Below, piece by piece: positions 35,979 through 50,090 of a stretch of 64,000 nt of DNA. The translations under genes were made by a program, and so were the position numbers. Under the pieces are notes generated by a model that saw only the letters and a program-made list of their open reading frames with translations, was not told where the DNA came from and did no database searches. Position 1 is the stretch's first letter. The number at the start of each line of letters is the position of its first letter. The stretch is taken from NCBI GenBank assembly GCA_019916065.1, contig CM034233.1, positions 55,483,947 to 55,547,946 of the forward strand, read 5' to 3'. Source of the DNA: Vitellaria paradoxa (lineage: Eukaryota; Streptophyta; Magnoliopsida; Ericales; Sapotaceae).

Positions 35979-36889
35979 TGTGGGATGTTCCTTTTTTCAC
36001 TAAAATAGTCATCTCATTTATAAATCAACTGGACAATTCACTTTCTCATTATTTTTCCTTTTTTCTGCAAAACTAAAATTTTCCTTCATTTCACCCACTT
36101 CCACTCCTTTCTTCTCTTTTACCCACCAAAAAATGAAAGATAAAAGAACCTACACTAATCAACCACCAGCAGGGAGTTCTTACAAAGCGTGACCTGTTAA
36201 GGCTTTTTATATGCTGTTGGTTAGTCACATATCAATTAGCAAAATCAACCGTTCAGTTTTCTCCGGTCATTGCGTAGAACCTGGAAGACCCCCAGAAAAA
36301 AAATGTTGACGCATAATTGGCGAACGATTTGCCCACAGACTTTAATGACAACGGGGTGGATATGTATGGGACAGTTATAGCCTTTTCTTCTTATTAAGCT
36401 ATACTTGTTTTCCGTCTCTTCTCCCATCTCCATTTCAAAAATTTTCCCGTTATCTATCCTTGCTGGATAATGAATTTTTTGTTCCCGTCCCCGTTGATCC
36501 GCCACGCATAATAATAATAGTAATTATAAATTATATATGTTATACATATAATAAATATTAAAAATTATTATAAATATTAAATAATATATTAAAAATATAT
36601 ATATATATATATTAATAAATAAGTAATTAAATGGATATAGGGCGAGGTGAGTACTGTTATACCGTCTCAATCTCCGTACCAGTTCAATAATATCTTAAAA
36701 TTTTCATATCTGTTCCCGACCCTGTTATTAGTAGCACCATACCCTCTCCGAATAGGTCGAGTAAAGCGGGCACTCTTTGGGTACGGATGGTTTTAACATC
36801 CTAGACGTTAGTTAAAAACAATAATTCTAAGAGTAAATTAGTCAAAATAAATTAGCCAAAATTTATTTCCCTTAAACAAGTCGCCTCTA
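35979..36889. other. Spacer, possible decayed DNA transposon end
   Basis: The right part (about 36630-36810) has GGGTACGGATGGTTTTAACATCCTA, of which TGGTTTTAACATCCTA resembles ends of plant hAT-type elements with 'GGATG..CAA' termini. No partner end was resolved. A (TA)n run is near 36596-36612. Confidence 0.35.
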
Positions 36890-37865
36890 AAATCCTTATT
36901 TCTAAAAGTATATTCAGCTTGATTATACTGTTTCAAACAACAAATTTAAGGACAATTAAAAAAAGAGCCCACTTAAAATCGTTATTCCTAAAACTATATT
37001 CAACTTGAATATATTGTTCGTAACTGTATATTTAGGATGATTCAAACAATTAAAAAAATACTAGTTCCCCTGAAGTCGCTATTCCTAAAAGCATATTTAA
37101 CTTGAATATGTTGTTCTTAACATCATATTTGGGGCAATTTAAACAATTAAAAAATACTGAAGGTCCCCTTGAAGCTATCATTCCTAAAAACATATTCAAC
37201 TTGAATAGGAATATACTATTCCAAACATCGTATTAAAGGAAAATTTAACAATAAGTTGAATATACTATTCCTAACAACATATTTATTACATATTTTTAAC
37301 CTTAAACCACCATTCTGAAGTTTGCCATTCTAAAATCGTCTTACACTTTATAGAGTAAGGTACCCACGGATGAATAAGATACTCACTGAAGTTATTTGGT
37401 ACTTTTCTAATTTTGATATTTTTCTTGTTTTCATTAAATATTTTGTTAGAAAAAACGTATTCAAGTTGGATATGTTTTTAAGAATGACATTTTCAAGTAG
37501 ATTGATATTTTTTTAATTATCTAAATTGTTCGAAATATGCTGTTAGGACTAACATGTTTAGCTTGAATATTTTTGAGATATTTTTTTAGAAATGAAGGCT
37601 TCAAATAGACTAGTAATTTTTCATCACCCTAAATATATTGTTTGGAACGTTGTATTCAATTAACTTCAACCCTAAATATGTTGTTTAAAACATCATATCC
37701 AAGTTCAATATATTTTTAAGAACAAAGACTTCAAGTAGTATTTTTTTAATTGTTAACATCGCTCTAAATATAATGTTTGGAATAACAAATTCAAGTAAAT
37801 ATATTTTTAGAAATGACGACACTAGCAGATATTTAAGAAAAAACAAAGTTAAACGTACTTGTGGA
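36890..37865. repeat. Head-to-head inverted array of ~86-99-bp repeats
   Basis: The left arm (36890-37300) holds four tandem units starting ATTCCTAAAA..ATATTCAACT at 36898, 36984, 37081 and 37180. The right arm (37440-37865) holds the same unit inverted, recognisable as TATTCAAGTTGGATATG-, CAAGTTCAATATATTTTTA- and TTCAAGTAAATATATTTTTA-type segments. The arms are separated by ~140 bp. The transcript of either strand could fold into a long imperfect hairpin. Confidence 0.72.
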
Positions 37866-37945
37866 ATTACGGTTTTCAACTAGCGTCTTTGTGCAAGTTG
37901 CTCCATACAATGACAAGAGGCCACCACCTGCTTGAACTAAAATTA

Positions 37946-38158
37946 GGCTCTGTTTGGGAAAAAAAATCAAAAATCAAAAATAAAAAAACCTAATTTTTTT
38001 TTGCACAAATTGAAAAATATCTTGGTTAAAATTACAAAAATAATCTCTCCAGTACCTTAGTTTTTTGCATAAATAAGATAAAATTAATTTTTTAAGTCTC
38101 GATCTGCACAAGAATCAGAAATCAAAAAAATCTCAATTTCTACCCAAACAAACCCTTA
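37946..38158. mobile_element. Small MITE (single copy seen)
   Basis: GGCTCTGTTTGGGAAAAAA on the left and CTACCCAAACAAACCCT on the right are inverted imperfectly around an AT-rich interior. No second copy was recognised in the window. Confidence 0.5.
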
Positions 38159-38748
38159 TGCGTTGTCCTACCCTTCAACTCACTAATTATAATTTGATGC
38201 TCTTTTTTATTGTAAAATACATATATATATATATATATATTTAAATCGTGACCGTAAAGAAGTCCGAACACTTTGTGAGAGAATATCATTGGTTTATCTT
38301 ATTTGCTTTTTTTTCTCTCTCCTATAACAAATAAAATTAAGAAATTATACAGAAAAATACATAAATCTTATTTTCTATAATTCAAAATTTTCCTAAACTC
38401 TGATTTGACTGCATCAACACAAAAATTTGAAGAGGGCCATTGTCACTTTGCCACCCTGATGCGGGATTCACACGCGCAATATATAACTGAATAAGAAATA
38501 ACATTTTAATTTCAATTTTTTATTTAATTATATATATATATATATATATTTTCAGTAACATGTCTCATAAATATCAGCTACAAAGTTATCTCATGAGATA
38601 TTTTATCCTGAAAAAAAAAAAATGTAACCAAGCGTATAATAAAAATTAAGAATAAAATAATACTCTCCATCTTATCCCACAGAACAAATATACTTAGCAG
38701 ATAAGCAACCAGACCCACGATGCATTTCCCACCTGAAGAGTCTGTAAG
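38159..38748. other. Spacer with (TA)n tracts
   Basis: (AT)n tracts occur at about 38219-38241 and 38530-38550. No gene was recognised. Confidence 0.55.
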
Positions 38749-39078
38749 GACGCGTTTGATAGCAAAATTTTTAATCAAAAAAACTGCCAACTACTAATTT
38801 TTGAGTATTTGATAAACTACTATCTTTTACTATTTTTCTATTATGCTACACTAACTTCTCATCTCAAAAATTACTAAACGTTGCTGAAAATTGTTAAAAA
38901 TTGTTAAAAATTACAAAAAATTACTAAAAAAATCAAAAATTATCAAAAATTTTACTAAACACCAAAAAATTACTAAAAATTACTATTTCCTTCATCAAAC
39001 ACACCAAAAATTACAACTAGTAACTTTTAACAAAAAAAATACCAAAAGTTGCTAAAATTTATGTCACCAGACGCCCCC
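38749..39078. mobile_element. MITE family B, copy 3 (inverted)
   Basis: GGACGCGTTTGATAGC at the left pairs with ACCAGACGCCCCC at the right. The interior, rich in AAAAATTACTAAA, aligns with the reverse complement of 19634-20006. Confidence 0.7.
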
Positions 39079-40110
39079 AAAAAAGCACAAAAGACATCTA
39101 CACACGGCACGGTTAAATAAAATACAAATGAGGAAAAAAAAAGTTGAGGAAGGGGTTTGTGGGGTTTAAGATAATCACATTCCGTAAGTTTGCTCGCGCA
39201 CATCTACACTGGCTTGAAGCAAACATCTACACTGGCTTGAAGCAAATAACACAAAATAACCTAAAACACTCATTCACCGATTGCCCTTTAATCCAAGTCT
39301 AGACTTCAAAATCCGTTGAATGATGCTGTGCCCATGGCTTAAATTTAAATTTGATAAACAAAGTTCAAGTAATCAATCATTGGCGCACACAGAAGGCATT
39401 TAATTTCTTTCAGATCTAACCATTCATTCCTTTTGGAACAAGACAATCTCCTCCCCCGTGAATAAGATAAACTGTTGTGCTCCTCAAAGCTACAAGTTCG
39501 CAAAAAATGACAATGCGGACTAGGAAAGCCGGCCTTCCAAGGCAAATCAAAACAAACAAGATGGAGACACTAGCTCAAAACAAATAATCAGTAAAGATTC
39601 CCCCCATAAATTTGTCACGATGAACCAGCCAAAATCCTATAAAAATGAATATTTATATCCACACAAGTAGTCGGAATCTTTCAATCCAGTATCAAAATAT
39701 AATTTCAAATAAAAAGTTTGACAGCAAACCGACACTAATATAAAATTTCCCATACAATAAATATTAACATAATTGTCGCCCAAAAAAAAAAAAAAAAAAC
39801 AAAACTCGAGATAATAGATTTAAAAGGGAGAGGAAAATCCAGCACAATCGCCCTCCACCTACAAGCGTCCTACTAAAAGACAATTGAACCATGGATGAGG
39901 CAAGGCCGGGAAAGCCATCACATGTCAGCGTCTACGAATTTGAACCACATCCAATGAAGAGAGATGAAACATATCAAGATCCCATAATGACCTCCATTCA
40001 TTCCCCAATCTCAAAACCTTCCATGTCAACCTGACTGACTTCATGAAAAATAACACAAAAAGCCAACTAAACAGCGAAAAAGAAACTCACCATCAAAGCA
40101 ACAGAAGAAC

Positions 40111-41530
<1,420 letters not shown>

Positions 41531-42454
41531 CTTTTATAACTGCATAACAATGAGACAATATAAGAAAATGGCAACTAAAGAACTATAATTGCACAATTGA
41601 TCTAGATTCCACATAATGCTGCAGAGATATAAATCAAACTTCATCACAGACACTTGACAAGTGATTGATTACCATTCCTCAATCACTTGGGCCAACCGTG
41701 TGGCAAAATTGCAGTTTCGTAATAGACAGACCAATTGAATGTCTCAAAATCTAACGCATCAAGTATTTCCTGAACATTGAATTTAGGTCCCTCCAACCAA
41801 CTTAGCTTTGTTTTCTTCAAATTCATTTCATACTCGAACAATTGTTGCTCATTACTTCCAAAGTCAAGAGGCAAACTGATTTTTCAGTAAATCAAGTTGT
41901 ATAGAATGAAAACTAAAAACACCATCTCAGTTAACGCGCTCTTAACAGTTAACAAGCACCTATAGATCTCAAATTCCACTGGTAACCAATATTTATCAAG
42001 AAGTAACAGCAATAAATTCCTAGAGATCTGAACAAATTGAAAAGAAAAAGGCCTATCGGTGCAGATCCACAGAAAACAAAGACAGATCAGGCAATTCAAT
42101 CAATCAATCGCCCTGAAATTGATGATATACGAGACACCATGCAGTTACTGAACTTGGATCACACCTCCATTGCAACACAACTAACCTAAATGCGCACCAA
42201 AACATAGATCGGATGCAGACGAATCCAAATCTAACACTATCAAGCTAAAGAATATTGAGATCTTTTATGAACACAACATAATCATCCAAAGCAAAACCAA
42301 AACATTTTTCACAATCTTTATAGATCTCTGCACAAACACCAAGGGATTCACATCTAAAATTCAAATCAAGCAACAAAAATGGAACAATCGAATCAACTGA
42401 CACAATAAAAAAGCAGAACGCATAGAGCAGATACAGACACAGATCGTAGCTTAC
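41531..42454 (-). other. Actin copy 2 leader intron and start-codon context
   Basis: The exon with the start codon begins at 41539 after TTATGCAG, with the same 9-base untranslated start (TTATAAAAG) as copy 1. The leader intron is 41540-42454 (915 bp), with donor CAAG/GTAAGC at 42455/42454. It aligns with the copy 1 intron but has more indels than the exons. Confidence 0.85.
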
Positions 42455-42585
42455 CTTGTGCGAAAAGGCGAGAAGGATGAGATAAAATGGGCGAAGATCG
42501 AAGAAGAACCAAGCCAATCTCCGGAGGACAATGGCTGGCTCTCTCTCTGTGCCGCCTCTTATAGGGTGTAAAAGCCAAAACGAAA
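42455..42585 (-). other. Actin copy 2 noncoding leader exon
   Basis: The minus-strand leader shares GGAGATTGGCTTGGTTCTTC with copy 1 and ends CGCACAAG at the donor. The start site is inferred to be 25-35 bases downstream of the TATA box. Confidence 0.7.
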
Positions 42586-42612
42586 TAGAGGTAATTAATG
42601 AGTTGGATGGAG

Positions 42613-42627
42613 AATTTTATATAGGGG
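42613..42627 (-). promoter_or_regulatory. TATA box of actin copy 2
   Basis: The minus strand reads CCCCTATATAAAATTC, aligned with the TATA box of copy 1. Confidence 0.8.
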
Positions 42628-42730
42628 CGAGGTTGTGAAATGCAAATGAAATGAGAACTAAATTTACGTTGGAAGTATTTTGCCCGAGTGTGAGTGTGTG
42701 TGTGTGCGAGCCTTTGATGGGAAAAAGAGA

Positions 42731-42838
42731 ATCATTCCGACCACGAGAGAAAAGATAGGGTGACCTGGCATTGACAGCCTTTCCCCGTATTCGCCGTGCG
42801 ATCAAAAGCCACGGTCGGATCCGATCGCAGCCGTTGGT
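42731..42838 (-). promoter_or_regulatory. Upstream promoter block shared by both actin genes (copy 2)
   Basis: It aligns with 25420-25525. Here it is ~110 bases from the TATA box, against ~570 in copy 1. The minus strand at 42828-42838 reads ACCAACGGCTG, an MSA-like core (AACGG) with two edge mismatches. A (GT)n run lies just downstream at 42690-42706. Confidence 0.6.
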
Positions 42839-43134
42839 TCCCTGTCATAAATTTTACTTTTTTTTTTAACACTAATTTTCTTTTTTATGTTTTTATGATG
42901 TTTTTAATTATAGAACATATTTATTTTTACATAAAAAGAGGGGGAATGAAATACAGATGTTGGTCCTTTCAGGGGAAAAAAAAAAAAAAAAAAGATATGG
43001 GTGTTGGATCCCGAAACTGTTGACGAGGAATAAAAAAACATGGTTCTGAAAATCGTATCGGGTAATTTAGTATAAGTTTGGAGTGATAAAAAGTGAAATA
43101 AAATGAAATAAGTTATGCATTTATAATTAATATA

Positions 43135-43702
43135 GGGGAGTTTGGAATGATAAAAAGTGAAAAAAAATGAGATAAAATGTGGTTTAGATAAATTTTTGTG
43201 TTGGGTGTACACATCTCAAACCGCGTTTTTTGGAGATGAATAGTAAGATTCTCATTCTGACGGATTGGATTTCCGTTTGGATGAATTCAAAATTTTGGGC
43301 AGTCATGATTTCTTTCCACTACAATCCGTCCAAACGAATTGTAAAAACTGTATAGACGGAAGTTGACCACGCGGATTCGTCGGAACAATTTCTACAATTC
43401 GTCCAAACGATTTTTACAAACCCACAAAAAATAGTCAAAGTGTGTGTCATTTGGTAGCTTGAAAATGCATAGTGAGAATGGTGAAAAAAAATCTAGCTAT
43501 TTGATTAACCGAATTCTAGTTATCGATTTTTTTTTTAAATATATTGACTTTTTTTTTTGAATTTTGAGAAAACAAAAATATGTAAAAGTATATAAAGATT
43601 TTCAGAAATTTTCACTAAATTTTGAGATAAAAAGTAAATAATTTTTAAAATATTTTAGTATTTTTATTATTTTTTAAAATTTTTTGTAACTCCAAACAGA
43701 AA
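43135..43702. mobile_element. MITE family E, copy 2
   Basis: It runs from GGGGAGTTTGGAATGATAAA to GTAACTCCAAACAG, aligned with 24904-25372. A ~60-bp partial copy of its left end lies just before it (43074-43133, GTTTGGAGTGATAAAAAGTG). It is located upstream of actin copy 2, outside the shared promoter block. Confidence 0.72.
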
Positions 43703-45041
43703 CTTAATTGCGAATTGGTTTGATTTAATCCACCTGCTAAAATCATTTCATTTTAAATTTGACAAAATCCATTCAAACGATAACGAATCAGTAAGAATCT
43801 GTGAACCGGTCACGAGTTAATAAAATTGATAGTTTAATATTGTAATAATAATAATAATAATAGTAGTAGTTGTAAAAATAATAATAATAACAATAACACT
43901 TTTGATGTCACAAATTTGCTTCAACTCATTCTTAATCACAATTGTGTTAAAAAAAATTGGAACAAGGCAAATAATTTGAATAAATTAAAAACATTGTCAA
44001 TTTGCAAGAAAACATCGTTGAAAAAATGCAGTATATAATCTAAATCATTTTATTTATTCACTTTTTTTTGTCGTTCATTGGTAAGTGAGAGAAAATCTTA
44101 TTCTAAATTTGCTTTGCGTAATAAATTCATAATTTCATAAAAAAATACATATTCATTGTTATTATATTATTATCTTTACGCCATGTGTTAGTATTTTCGT
44201 AATTGGATAGAAAAAAATTATATTATTGATAAAAATAAGGGTGTATTTGTTATGTGCTAAATTGGAATAACTGTTATCCAAATAATATTATACTCATTTT
44301 AATTATATGACCATATATATAATGTGAACAAAATATGTAAAATAAATTAGTATGAATAACTTATTAAGTAGTATTATTACTATAAATTTATCATGTCACT
44401 ATATTAGAATTCATTATTTTAAATATATTTATAATATATTATGATATCACGATTTAATAGCGATTTATCCTGATTGAGCTAGTTACTAATCCACTTGGTC
44501 ATTTTTTTATTCACTAAACAATTCGGTCTTCAAAAATATATTGGTGAATGTAACACTTAGTATTTTACTTTTTACTTTTATTTAAGATTTTATACAATTA
44601 AATATTTGGACTTGAGGTTGGGTCTAGATAGGTGGGTTTATTTTATTTTTCAAGGACGGATCGGGTTGGGTTTAGCCTAAAATTATATTGGATTAGAAAA
44701 CTGGGCCAACCTTCTTTTTCTTTTCTTCCTTCTTTCCTTTTCTCTTTTCTTTTCCAAATCCTTCTTTGTTCTTTTAGAAGCAATCGCTAGAGAAAGAAAG
44801 AGAGTGAGGAGAGAGAGAGCGAGGAGAAGGAGAAAGGAGAGTTCGGATAAGGAAACCAGTTGGATCAAGAAGTATTTGATGATGTAATCACGTAATGATG
44901 ACAGTTTTTAGTGATTTAGCCTAAGATAAAATACATAGCTTTTGAAAGCTTAGAAACCCAACTCGGATTTCTCTCCTTTCTTTCTTTCTTTTTTTTTTCC
45001 TTCGAATTGAGGTACGTAGGGCTTACATGTGTTTCGATATG
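43703..45041. other. AT-rich intergenic region
   Basis: An (AAT)n-like run occurs at 43845-43895. 44710-44860 is a long polypyrimidine-to-polypurine switch (CTTCTTTTTC.. then ..GAAAGAAAGAGAGTGAGGAG). The minus-strand frame there is low-complexity. No gene was recognised. Confidence 0.5.
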
Positions 45042-45343
45042 TTATTAGCATTCTTTTTTTTGATCGGTAAATAAATATATTTATGATAAAAAAGAATGTA
45101 GAGAATCTCAGGGCTTACACATGAGAAAGTTACAAAAAGGCTTGTGCCTAATTCAAGCTATAGCAGTCTAACTCAAAATAAATTCAAACAAAGAAGGTCA
45201 TGCCAAAGTAAAGTCCCCAATTTAAAACCCGAACATGCCTAGGTAAAGTGATTCAATACTTCTTATACATGAATTTGAATTTTCCTAAAGACAGCATTTG
45301 GAGATTGCATTTTGTCTTCAAAAGTTCTTTGATTCCGAGTCTC

Positions 45344-45634
45344 TCATAAAACGTAAATGGTACTTGCGAGGCCTATTCTCTGTGCTTTGGCTTGGATACT
45401 AGTTCCCCTAACTGATTTAATTAGCCATTTCATTGTTGCCTTGATAGTGGACAGTGCTCCACGGAGTCGTAACCAAACTTTGATTTGGATCCAAACTTGC
45501 TTGACAAAAGAGCATTGAAAAAATAAGTGATCAACAGTCTCTACTTTTGCATTGCATAAAGAGCACTGTTGATCCATTATTTGATCATGCAACTTGTCTT
45601 TAGTTAAGAGTTTCCCTTTTATGCCCAGCCACAA
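45344..45634 (-). pseudogene. LINE ORF2 zf-RVT domain
   Basis: The frame reads CSLCNAKVETVDHLFFQC, an intact C-C-H-C zinc-binding zf-RVT signature, then VKQVWIQIKVWLRLRG. It is the counterpart of the block at 647-1288, which has lost some of these residues. Confidence 0.87.
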
Positions 45635-46065
45635 AATGAAGGCTTGTTTTGGTATGCTGCCACTGTTTCAGATTACCTTGGGCCATTTGAGAGTATGTCC
45701 CTTCAGCTTAAAGTACTCATAAGCATTTTTGGTCTGAAAGACACCTTGCACAGTCCATTGCTCTAGCTTTGACAGAGCTACCATATGTGATCCTTTTATA
45801 GTGATCAATTCATCCTGTAATGCCATCACCTATTTGAGCAGTGGTGAGTCTTCATGCTTTAATTGATAAGCCCAGAATGTGTTTTTTTTTTCAAGTAGAA
45901 GTGATGGACCCACTGAACCTATAGGGAATCCTTTTTAGCTTGGATATCCCATGAGGTCCTAGATAACAAAGCTTTATTCCAAGCCTTTAGATTTCTAATT
46001 CCTAGCCCCCTTTCTGCTTTCGGTAGTGTCACATTTCCCATGCCACTAGTGGCTATTTATATACT

Positions 46066-47311
46066 CTACATTTTCCACCCAAAGGAAATTCCTGCATAAG
46101 GGATTATCTTCGCTATAACACCAGCTGGAATAAGCAAAATTGAAATCCAAAAACATTCCACCCCTTGGAGAACTAAATTTATCAACTCCAGTCTGCCTGC
46201 ATAGGAAAGTGTTGAACCTGCCCATGCACTTATATAATCTGTAATCTTATCAATAAAAGAATTGAATCGGGCGCAAGAGAGCCTTGAGTCAGCAATAGGA
46301 ATACCCAAGTATCTAAAAGGAAATGAGCCTTAAGTAAAGCTTGTAATGGCTAGAATAACAGCATTGCAAATTCCTGTAAAGAAAATATTGCGTTTGCTCA
46401 TACTACTTTTAAGTCTAGAGCAATTCCCAAAGTGAAGCAAATTTTTCATTAGTAACGAAATTGAGGTTGGGTTTCCTCTTGAGAACAAAACCAGATCATC
46501 CGTAAAGGTAAGATGTGTGATTTTTAATCCTCCACACTTAGGATGAAAATTAAAATCTACATTGTGCTGAAGTCTACTAAGGCCCCTAAAAAGGTAGACC
46601 AAGTTAGCACAAAAAGATATGGAGAAAGAGGAACCCCTTGCCTTAGTCCTCTTTTACCTTCAAAAAAAACCATGCAATGAACCATTGAATGACAAAGAAT
46701 AGGAAGTAGTAGTTATGCAAGCCTTTCACAAACTTGGAGGGGAACTTCAAAGCCACTAAAAGGTCTTGAACAAAGGTCCAGCCCATAGAATTAAAAGCTT
46801 TTCTTATTTCCACATTTAAGATACATCGAGGAGATGATCTTTTCCTACCATATTGCCTCAACTTATCTTGGAGCAAGAAGATATTTTCAGGCAAACTTCT
46901 TCCTTTGATAAAGGCTACTTATGGTGGATCAATAATATTCATCAGAGTGGGAGCCAGTCTAGAGGAGATGATTTTAGAACTTACCTTACAAGAAACATTG
47001 TGACAAGCAATGGGCCTAAAATTCTCCACTTTAGTAACTTATTTTATCTTTGGAATCAAGGCCAGAACAGCATGATTTATCTATTTTAAAAGCTGCCCCG
47101 AATAGGAGAACTCTTTTATAGCATTATAAAAATAACTACCAACAATTCCCCAAGCTTTCTTAAAGAAGCATGAGGTATAGCCATTAGGGCCTGGAGTTTT
47201 ATCCTTCCCTATACTGAAAAGTATATCATTGATTTCAGCTTCTGTGACTGGTCTAATTAGTTCCATAGCTTGTTCTTCTTTCAAAAACTTACCATTTAAG
47301 ACAATATCCAT
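46066..47311 (-). pseudogene. LINE ORF2 reverse transcriptase
   Basis: The minus-strand frames read EAEINDILFSIGKDKTPGPN (47081-47311), VEIRKAFNSMGWTFV (46643-46894) and LTFTDDLVLFSRGN (46330-46602), ending ELINLVLQGVECFW (46066-46308). Two changes hit catalytic sites: KAYDS-type Asp is Asn or absent in RKAFNS, and the F/YADD box is FTDD. Several frameshifts are present. Confidence 0.87.
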
Positions 47312-47620
47312 ATCTATTCTGTCACAAGGCAGCTCAGTGCCTAATAAGTCCTTGTAAAATTGAACAAATCACTTACTTGAGTTGTTGAATTTGATCTGGA
47401 CCCATCCATAAGAACAATTGAAGCAATGTGATTCTTTGTCCTGCGACTTTTGATAATATCATGGAAGAATTTAGTACTTCTGTCACTGTTTTGTATGTAT
47501 CTCACCTTTGCTAACTGCGAGCAATAACTCCTGTCAGCTTCTGCAAGGTTGAGAGCTTTATTTCAAGGCTACCATCTTGTTTTGCAATTCTATATTAGTG
47601 GGACAATCATGCAGTTGTTG

Positions 47621-48550
47621 CTAGACTGAAAGTAGTTCATCTTCTGTAGCTATAGCCCTCTCTGAAATATGTGAAAAGTGCTTCTTACTTAGAGACTTCA
47701 AAGGTTCCTTTAGAACCTTAAGTTTCCCACATAACTTGAACATATTGTTGCCCCTCACATGCATTCCCCAAGACTGCTTAACTGTGCCCAAAATGTCCTC
47801 ATGCTTGGACCACATATTAAAAAAATTGAAGAAGCGAGGTCCTTGTTGAGAATCATCAAATAAATAGGCCACAACCGGAGCATGATTTGAAACAAAGCTA
47901 GGGAGACCACAGTTGGCAAAAACACTAAGTCCTTGCTGCAACCAAAAGTTATTAGTCATAACTCTATCCAGTTTGCATCATATAGAGTTGTTAGTCCATG
48001 TTAAGAAGGATCCATAGAAATTTGAGTCAAATAGTCCAGTGATGTTGTAACACTGAGCAAAATCTTTAGTCTGATAACTTGTCACAGGCATCCCATTTAC
48101 TTTCTCAGTGAAGTTCAGTACATTGTTGAAATCACCGAAGGCCATTCACGGGAAATCCAAATTTAGACTGAAATTAACTAGATTGTCCCAGAGATGCCTT
48201 CTACCAACGATAGTGTTATACCCATAAATGAAGCTCAAAGAGAACTTGTTTCCAGTAACTAAACAAGTAGCATCATAATGGATTACCTGAGTGTGGCATT
48301 CCACAGCTTTTAATCTAACCTTAGCAGGATTCCAAAGGATAAGGATTCTACCTGCTTGGTGGTTGTTAAAGTTATCAATGGTTTCCCATCTCCTGAATTT
48401 ATGCTTGATAAGATTCCTGTTCTTTTGCTTTTTGAGCTTAGTTTCAAGGATACCTATAACAACAACTTTATCTTTCTTTAGGTGATCAAGGACCTTTTTA
48501 TGTTTCAGAGGCTTATTGAAGCCTCTGACATTCCAAACTGACACTATCAT
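47621..48550 (-). pseudogene. LINE ORF2 endonuclease domain
   Basis: It starts MIVSVWNVRGFNKPLKHKKV at 48550, with the Asn of WNVRG and the Glu of GILETKL, both expected in apurinic-like endonuclease active sites. An in-frame TGA at 48146-48148 directly precedes MAFGDFNNV, whose Asp-Asn pair is also catalytic. TGG to TGA would explain the stop. The later part (47621-47959) reads FVSNHAPVVAYL, the SDH motif region with Asp replaced by Asn. Confidence 0.85.
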
Positions 48551-49057
48551 TGCTTGATGGGTAAGAGGGAGTCATCCCCCATGTCAACACAGAATTCTGC
48601 AAGAACAGTAGGTTGCCCATACCTTGATTTATGCTTCTTGCTTCTCTTGTTTATCGAACCAACTTTTTCCTGCCCTATCAAGATGAGAGTTGCCGTTTAT
48701 TCTACACTTGAACTGCACCAGAATTACTCTGTTTCTGCTTCACTGTTTGAGGGACTTGTACTGTTCCAGGATACTCTGTTGCTGTTGCATAGTTTATAAC
48801 GCTTCTGACTGAACGTACTCTTTGTTCTGTTTCTCCTACTGCTTAAGATCAGAATTTTAAGCCTGAACTTGTAGTTTCAAATCAGCACATACCTTATTCT
48901 GCTGTCTAGCTTCAGTCCTTTCTATATTTACAAAAGGCTCCAACTGACCTTCAGATTGGACAGCTACAACTGCAGGTTCTGAATCTACAACTGCCTGATC
49001 AACATTATCTAATGCTCGAAATTTGTTGCCATTGACTACTGAAATCGAAGCTTGTTG

Positions 49058-50090
49058 CTACATTAGCTTGGCATTAATTGAGGCATCATTCTTGGAATTG
49101 GGAGCAACTTTATTACCTTTGGCAGTTACTTTGTCTTTTGCTTTCTCCGAAACCTTGCAAGCATTGGCTGAGTGCCCCCAAACTTTGCAATGAAAACAAA
49201 ATTTAAGCAAATTTTTATAATAAATAGCCTGGTCTAGAGCCTCCCCATTTGGAAATGCTATCTTAATGTGTGTTTCCACCTCGTTGGTTACATTAATTTC
49301 TATAAGAGCTCTAGCATAAGAAACTCTTTTCATGTTAACAGTAAATTTATCTACACAAATGGGATTACCCAGCTTTGAGCATAATTTCTACAATGCATTA
49401 GTACTTCGTAAAGAAAGAGACAAATGAGTGAACTGTACCCATACCGGAAAGCAGCTAAGTTCCGCATTATCAAAGGCAAAGAACTTGGGCATAATTTTAA
49501 GAAGCAAAGGCCTACCAAATATCATATAAGGACCATTTTGGAGCACCTTTGTCATGGTCTCCATCCTATGGAACCTAAAGATGATCCAACCACTTGAGTG
49601 GTGATGAACACCAACATCCACATTCCAAGATGAGACAATTTGGTTAAGTGCTTGCTTACCCAGGAGCTTCCTGCCAAAATAACCAACTAGGCAGTGCTCC
49701 CATTTCTTGGCTGTTTGATCAACATTTTCACTAAGAATCTTAATAGGCCCATCTCTTACTTCAATCTTGTCAAGCTTAGTCATTTCCTTTTTTTTTTTGT
49801 CTATTCCCTACAAATATACTAGAAAAGGCAGGCTTATTTGGAGGTCTTAAATGCTGCTGAAGTGTTGAGGAAGCATCATCTTTAACATTAGTCTCCAGAA
49901 CATGGCTCACTGAATAGTTAATGTTATCAGTGTCCATTTGACGAACACTTGGTGTGCAATTTGGAGTATCATTCTCTCTAAGTGTTTGAGATTGAAAATC
50001 AGTCTCAAACTCATTCTCAGATGCTTCAGACAGTTCAGTAGCATACTCTTTACTACTTCTTCTTATTGTAGCATCAAGTATATCAGCCAT
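49058..50090 (-). pseudogene. LINE ORF1 (DUF4283-like and CCHC zinc knuckle)
   Basis: It starts MADILDATIRRSSKEY at 50090. The frame slips at an A run (plus-strand T run 49788-49797) and continues MTKLDKIEVRDG at 49783. The middle reads WEHCLVGYFGRKLLG and GPYMIFGRPLLLKIM, a DUF4283-type RNA-binding region of plant L1 ORF1. An in-frame TAG at 49388-49390 interrupts it. It resumes YARALIEINV and CFHCKVWGHSANAC, a CX2CX4HX4C knuckle. ORF1 proteins bind element RNA. Confidence 0.85.

Noticed and set aside
36245..36505. 86-residue minus-strand frame
   Set aside because: No domain or splice partners; it lies in likely transposon debris.
36898..37280. CRISPR-like regular repeats
   Set aside because: The units are contiguous diverged tandem copies without unique spacers, in a plant nuclear genome.
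44683..44868. Minus-strand frame rich in Lys, Arg and Glu
   Set aside because: It is a polypurine/polypyrimidine low-complexity stretch.
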